Below the pieces are notes generated by a model that saw nothing but the letters and a program-made list of their open reading frames with translations, ran no database searches and was not told the DNA's origin. Made by a program: the position numbers and the translations under genes. Of a stretch of 64,000 nucleotides of DNA, positions 60,537-64,000 are shown piece after piece (the first letter of the stretch is position 1; every line of letters starts with the position of its first letter). The DNA comes from Albibacillus kandeliae (GTDB lineage Bacteria > Pseudomonadota > Alphaproteobacteria > Rhodobacterales > Rhodobacteraceae). The stretch covers positions 1-64,000 of the forward strand of contig NZ_QEHM01000002.1 in assembly GCF_003116585.1 (NCBI RefSeq). Direction: 5' to 3'.

Positions 60537-60593
60537 TCCTTGCCCGCATCCCCGCCGGATGGCAGGATGGCGCCAGAGCCGAGGGAACCTCCC

Positions 60594-60770
60594 ATGTCCA
60601 ATGTCACCAACCTGAACCAGTTCCGAAAGCAGAAGGCCCGCGACGCAAAGCGCAGCCAGGCCGAGGCCAACACCGCCAAGTTCGGCCGCACCAAGGCCGA
60701 AAAGACCCGGGACAAGGCAGAGGCGGACAAGGCCGAGCGCGATCTCGACGGCCACAAGCGCGACGAATGA
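60594..60770 (+). CDS. DUF4169 small basic protein
   Basis: The protein has 58 residues. MSNVTNLNQFRKQKARDAKR and the charged rest match DUF4169, a family known mainly in alphaproteobacteria. It is highly charged and helical, with no known function. Its TGA overlaps the next gene's ATG, so it is translationally coupled to the RHH protein. Confidence 0.75.
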   Translation: MSNVTNLNQFRKQKARDAKRSQAEANTAKFGRTKAEKTRDKAEADKAERDLDGHKRDE

Positions 60771-60979
60771 GCCGCCCGGTCAAACGCTCGCTCACCCTGC
60801 GCGGCCATCGCACCAGCGTCTCGCTGGAAGACCCGTTCTGGGCCGCCTTCCGCGAAATCGCCGAGATCGAGAACAAGGCGATCAACGCCCTCGCCGCCGA
60901 AATCGACGAAAGCCGCGATGTCGATACCGGCCTCGCCTCCGCGATCCGGCTCTACGTGCTGAAGCACTATCGCGGTTAG
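60767..60979 (+). CDS. Ribbon-helix-helix domain protein
   Basis: The protein has 70 residues. RHRTSVSLEDPFWAAFREIA-like sequence (GHRTSVSLEDPFWAAFREIA) is the beta-strand and helix of an RHH DNA-binding fold, followed by NKAINALAAEIDESRDVDTGLASAIR. It probably binds DNA as a dimer. No toxin gene is present beside it, so it is not a clear antitoxin. It overlaps the DUF4169 gene by 4 bases. Confidence 0.75.
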   Translation: MSRPVKRSLTLRGHRTSVSLEDPFWAAFREIAEIENKAINALAAEIDESRDVDTGLASAIRLYVLKHYRG

Positions 60980-61014
60980 GGCGGTGTTAACCCTGGGCTG
61001 GTACGCGCGTTACC

Positions 61015-61242
61015 ATGTCCATGCCGACCCAACTCAGCCCCGAAGCCTGGATGCGCCACCTGTTCAGCTCGCAGGCCGCCCGTGACGGTGCCGTCATTCG
61101 CAGAAAGGTGCGGGATATCGAGCGCTATGTCGGTCGCTCCGCCTTTGAAGCGGAGCTGCGGCGCCGGGGCTATCATGCGGTGGAAAACTCCGGCCAGTTG
61201 ATCATCTTCTGCAATCAGGACCCGATCCGCGTAATCCTGTAA
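61015..61242 (+). CDS. Small conserved-looking protein of unknown function
   Basis: The protein has 75 residues. It is basic, with the segment VIRRKVRDIERYVGRSAFEAEL followed by a beta-like end (GQLIIFCNQDPIRVIL). No signal peptide or known domain. A second ATG lies two codons in. It is 35 bases after the RHH gene and on the same strand, so it may be expressed with it. Confidence 0.5.
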   Translation: MSMPTQLSPEAWMRHLFSSQAARDGAVIRRKVRDIERYVGRSAFEAELRRRGYHAVENSGQLIIFCNQDPIRVIL

Positions 61243-61260
61243 ACCATGACCGCATAACCG

Positions 61261-61305
61261 CGTTTTCTTTAAAGAAAACGTCCGCGGAATTTACGAAAAT
61301 TCCGC
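61261..61305. terminator. Perfect 20-bp palindrome and hairpin between convergent genes
   Basis: CGTTTTCTTT is followed directly by its inverse (61261-61280), a perfect 20-bp palindrome with no spacer. Next to it GCGGAATTT and AAATTCCGC form a 9-bp stem with a 4-base loop (61284-61305), 5 bases from the P450 stop. They probably end both converging transcripts. Confidence 0.55.
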
Positions 61306-61310
61306 CTCTC

Positions 61311-62651
61311 TCACCCCCGCCGCGTCACCTCCAGCCAGATCCCCTCGCGCGAGCGCACCGTCAGATGCGCCACCGGCACCGGCTCCCGCCCCTCGACGGC
61401 TGCAAAGCAGAACGCGCGCACCAGCATCGACAGGATCAGCGGCCCCTCGACCATGGCAAACCCCGCCCCGGGGCAGACGCGCGCGCCAGCGGAAAACGGC
61501 AGAAAGGCCTCGCGCTGGCAGGTCCTGCCGTTCTCCGTCCCCCACCGCGCGGGGTCGAATCCGTCCGGGTCCTCCCAGAGACGGGCATGGCGGTGCAGAT
61601 GCCAGGGGCTCAGCACCAGTTGCGCCCCCGTCGGCACATCCCGGTCGCGGAAGCGTTCGGGGCAAGAGGCCGTGCGCACCATCATCGGCACCGGCGGGTA
61701 GAGCCGCAACGCCTCGCGGAACACATCGCGGCTGATCCTGAGGCGCGAGATGGCCGAGAACTCGGGCGCCATCTCCGCCGCCTCGCCCGCCACGCGGTCC
61801 TGCCACTCGGGATGCGTTGCCAGCAGGTACATCGCCCAGCCAAGCGCCGAGGCACTGGTCTCGTGCCCGGCGAGAAAGAAGATCGCCACCTGATCGACCA
61901 TCTCCGCGCCGGAGAAACATTCGCCCGTGACCGGGTCCCGCGTCGTCATGATCTTGGTCGCAAGGTCATCGGGCGCGGTGCCCGCCGCAATCTCGGCCTG
62001 TCGCTGCTCCACCAGCCTGCCGATCAGCGCCCGGATGTCCCGCGCCGCATCGCGGGTCGCGCGCCGGTGAAACCGCGGCATCCAGCGCGGCAGCGGAATG
62101 AAGGCTGCGAGGTTCAGGATCGGCTGGCTGCGCTGGTAGTCGCGAAACCGGGTAAAGACCTGCGCCGCGATCTCGTGGTCGATGGGGATCGAGAACAGGG
62201 TGCGAAAGATCACGTCGGCCGCCACATGGCTGGTCAGCGCCTCGATCTCGACCTTACCCTCCTGCAGCCGCGCCACCGCCGCCTCGGCCGCCGCCCACAT
62301 GGCGGGAAAGGTATCGCGCAGCCGCCCGCCCTCGAAGGCCGGGTCGATGATCCGGCGCTGCCGCTTCCACGTCTCGCCATTGGTCAGGAAGACCGAGTTG
62401 CCCAGCAGCGGCCGCAGCCCCTCGCCGATCCGGTCGGACTTGGGGAAATCATCGGGCCGCACCTTCAGGATCTCGGCCACGAGGTCCGGCTGGTTCACCA
62501 GGAACGACCGGAAGAACGGCGTTCGGAACTCCGCCATCCAGGCCCGGTACAACCGTTCGGGCTGGGCCGAGAGGATATCCCTGCGAAACAGCCGCGCATA
62601 GGTCCAGAGCGAGACCTTGTCGGGCCGGGAGGCAGGTTTCGGCGGCGTCAT
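61311..62651 (-). CDS. Cytochrome P450
   Basis: The protein has 446 residues. The haem-thiolate loop is FLPFSAGARVCPGAGFAMVE, the I-helix oxygen motif is FFLAGHETSASAL, and the ExxR is EALRLYPP. No membrane anchor is visible, so it is a soluble bacterial P450; the Arg in PFSAGARVC is normal. The substrate is unknown. It overlaps the hydrolase gene upstream by ATGA, indicating a functional pair; redox partners are not in the window. Confidence 0.92.
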   Translation of the reverse strand: MTPPKPASRPDKVSLWTYARLFRRDILSAQPERLYRAWMAEFRTPFFRSFLVNQPDLVAEILKVRPDDFPKSDRIGEGLRPLLGNSVFLTNGETWKRQRRIIDPAFEGGRLRDTFPAMWAAAEAAVARLQEGKVEIEALTSHVAADVIFRTLFSIPIDHEIAAQVFTRFRDYQRSQPILNLAAFIPLPRWMPRFHRRATRDAARDIRALIGRLVEQRQAEIAAGTAPDDLATKIMTTRDPVTGECFSGAEMVDQVAIFFLAGHETSASALGWAMYLLATHPEWQDRVAGEAAEMAPEFSAISRLRISRDVFREALRLYPPVPMMVRTASCPERFRDRDVPTGAQLVLSPWHLHRHARLWEDPDGFDPARWGTENGRTCQREAFLPFSAGARVCPGAGFAMVEGPLILSMLVRAFCFAAVEGREPVPVAHLTVRSREGIWLEVTRRG

Positions 62652-63937
62652 GCGACGGTGACCGAGGTGTATTTCGACGCCCGAACGTCGATGCGTGACT
62701 TCGACGGCAGGCGTCCCTCGAACCGCGCGGCCAGCGTCTGCGGGCCTGCCGTGATCCGGAAGTAGTCGTAATCGCCCGGTTGGTCGAAGGCGCAGAGATA
62801 CTGGAAATGCAGCCGGAAGAAGCGCCAGCGCAGGGTCTGCCAGCGCGCCGGGCTCAGGGTCTGGGTAAAGGCGGCGGAAATCACCAGCGGCCAGCGCTTG
62901 CCCTCCGGGGCCACGCCACTCACCGCCACGGGGTCGCAGAGCGCAAAGGAACAGCCATCGCCCGGCGCGGTGACATCGACCCATGTCAGCTCCGTCCGGG
63001 CGGCGAGGTATTGCAGATCCCCCCGCAACCGACGCGCCTCGGGCAGGAAGGAAACCATGGGCACCACCTGCCCCAGAGAAAGGAACCCTAGAGCGGGACC
63101 ATCCTTCGGCAAACGACCGGCCCGCAGCAGGTCGGCCAGCACCGAAACCGCCAGATGCGCGCCCGAGGAATGTCCGACGACCAGCACCTCGTCGACGGGC
63201 TCGTGCAGGGCCGTCGCGATCAACTCGGCAAACACCGCCATGCGCTGCTCCAGCTCGGGCGGGATGGCCCCCTTGGACTGCGCCGAATAGGCGTAGTCAT
63301 GCATCAGGTAATAGGCAAAGAACCGGCCGTCCTTCGACTTGAACCAGCGCAGCACCGCGACCGCCACCGCCGCCCAGACACCCCAGAAGACCAGCCAGCC
63401 CAGCACCGCGCCACCGGCCTCCCACAGGAACGACAGCAGCCAGTCCGCCAGCCGTCCCAGCCATGTGCCCGCCAGCGCCCCCAGCCCGAGGGCCAGCAGG
63501 GCCTGAACGATCAGCATCCCCACCGGGTAGAGCGCGGCGATCACCGGCCCCTTGCGCAGCATCATCAGCCGCCGCAGGGTCCCGGTCGAAATATAGGTCC
63601 ACGCGGTCCGCAGCAGTTGCAGGTAGGTCGCCGGGATCGTTCCCGACATGCTGTCGCGCACGATGTCCGACCAGACCAGCACCTCGACATCGGTCTCGAC
63701 CTCGCTGTCCTCGATCCGCGCCGCAACATGCCAGCCGTAGGGCCCCTTCGAGGTCTTGGCGGTCAGCCCGATCTCGTAACCCGAGACCTCCGCCTGCGCG
63801 GCGCTCTCGGTCCGGTAGAGTTCGCGGTATCGGCGGGGATGGATCGGATCGTAGCCGGGAATGTAGAACACCCGGCGGCGACGCACCTGCGCCGCCTGCC
63901 CGCCCGTTTGCTGCCCTGTCCCCTGCTGCCCGGTCAT
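62648..63937 (-). CDS. Membrane-anchored alpha/beta-hydrolase-like protein
   Basis: The protein has 429 residues. An N-terminal segment (VFYIPGYDPIHPRRYRELYR) is followed by a hydrophobic middle with about three helices (~130-195), then a soluble C-terminal domain with the nucleophile elbow VVGHSSGAHLAVSVL (GxSxG). It looks like a membrane-bound lipase or esterase. No named family could be given. It is translationally coupled to the P450 downstream, which suggests a lipid or hydrophobic substrate shared by both. Confidence 0.65.
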   Translation of the reverse strand: MTGQQGTGQQTGGQAAQVRRRRVFYIPGYDPIHPRRYRELYRTESAAQAEVSGYEIGLTAKTSKGPYGWHVAARIEDSEVETDVEVLVWSDIVRDSMSGTIPATYLQLLRTAWTYISTGTLRRLMMLRKGPVIAALYPVGMLIVQALLALGLGALAGTWLGRLADWLLSFLWEAGGAVLGWLVFWGVWAAVAVAVLRWFKSKDGRFFAYYLMHDYAYSAQSKGAIPPELEQRMAVFAELIATALHEPVDEVLVVGHSSGAHLAVSVLADLLRAGRLPKDGPALGFLSLGQVVPMVSFLPEARRLRGDLQYLAARTELTWVDVTAPGDGCSFALCDPVAVSGVAPEGKRWPLVISAAFTQTLSPARWQTLRWRFFRLHFQYLCAFDQPGDYDYFRITAGPQTLAARFEGRLPSKSRIDVRASKYTSVTVA

Positions 63938-64000
63938 TCGACCCTCATCGTTTGGGTCGAAAGACTAGCGGGCTTTTCCGGCAAGAGTAAGACTTTGATG

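Noticed and set aside
1-64000. tRNA, rRNA and CRISPR
   Set aside because: No cloverleaf with a CCA-adjacent T-arm other than the tmRNA, no rRNA blocks and no spaced direct repeats were seen by eye; a covariance search would be decisive.

Overview
The window is typical of a marine Rhodobacteraceae (roseobacter-type alphaproteobacterium). It is GC-rich and gene-dense. It carries a gene-transfer-agent-type endolysin/holin pair, a circularly permuted two-piece tmRNA with the tag ANDNRAPVAVAA, an alphaproteobacterial SspB, a fused indolepyruvate oxidoreductase, a DmdB-like acyl-CoA ligase, and several small family-specific proteins (DUF1127, DUF4169, RHH). No rRNA, tRNA, CRISPR array, insertion sequence or recognisable origin was seen.

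Layout. 1-4.8 kb: end of an ornithine cyclodeaminase gene, the GTA-type lysis pair, ccmE, argC, murI and an acyltransferase. 4.9-10.4 kb: the fused indolepyruvate ferredoxin oxidoreductase with a divergent LysR gene, a candidate terminator-ended sRNA and a metallophosphatase. 10.5-26.1 kb: a surface-polysaccharide island. It contains a YjbH-YjbF-Wza module, a Wzc-type tyrosine kinase, a serine-recombinase homologue without its catalytic serine, a tiny secreted Thr-tailed protein resembling YjbE/GfcA, a ClpP-like secreted protein, the GDP-fucose pathway (manC, fcl, gmd), an initiating sugar transferase and a WcaI-type glycosyltransferase. This island has long AT-richer noncoding gaps, including one of about 1.1 kb with a strong C-over-G bias, and shares a G-run/hairpin element just before several start codons. 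No Wzx flippase or Wzy polymerase is present in the window.

26.4-36 kb: two DMT exporters, a P-loop protein, a MetA predicted to use acetyl-CoA, PPK2, a TetR regulator, an adenylate cyclase translationally coupled to a truncated globin, a sulfotransferase-like protein and a PAS histidine kinase. 36.4-52.8 kb: rplM-rpsI, a MocR regulator with a divergent DUF1127 gene, acyl-CoA ligase and thioesterase, ccdA, a methyltransferase, RNase E with a His/Asp-rich insertion in its S1 domain, M32 carboxypeptidase, ctaA, a TrmJ-like methyltransferase, a ThiE-like protein and a BCCT transporter. 53-64 kb: a DUF2182-DUF1326-DinB operon, ssrA (tmRNA), a coiled-coil protein and sspB, fumC, a serine hydrolase, small proteins, and a cytochrome P450 coupled to a membrane alpha/beta-hydrolase.

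How the genes work together. The island at 10.5-26 kb makes GDP-mannose and GDP-fucose, primes a lipid carrier, adds a sugar, and supplies the outer-membrane export channel with its tyrosine-kinase co-polymerase, a set resembling the group 4 capsule (gfc) and yjb systems. ssrA and sspB, about 1 kb apart, provide trans-translation tagging and delivery of tagged proteins to ClpXP. ccmE, ccdA and ctaA are separate contributions to cytochrome maturation. Functions are assigned from recognisable motifs only; no database search was run.
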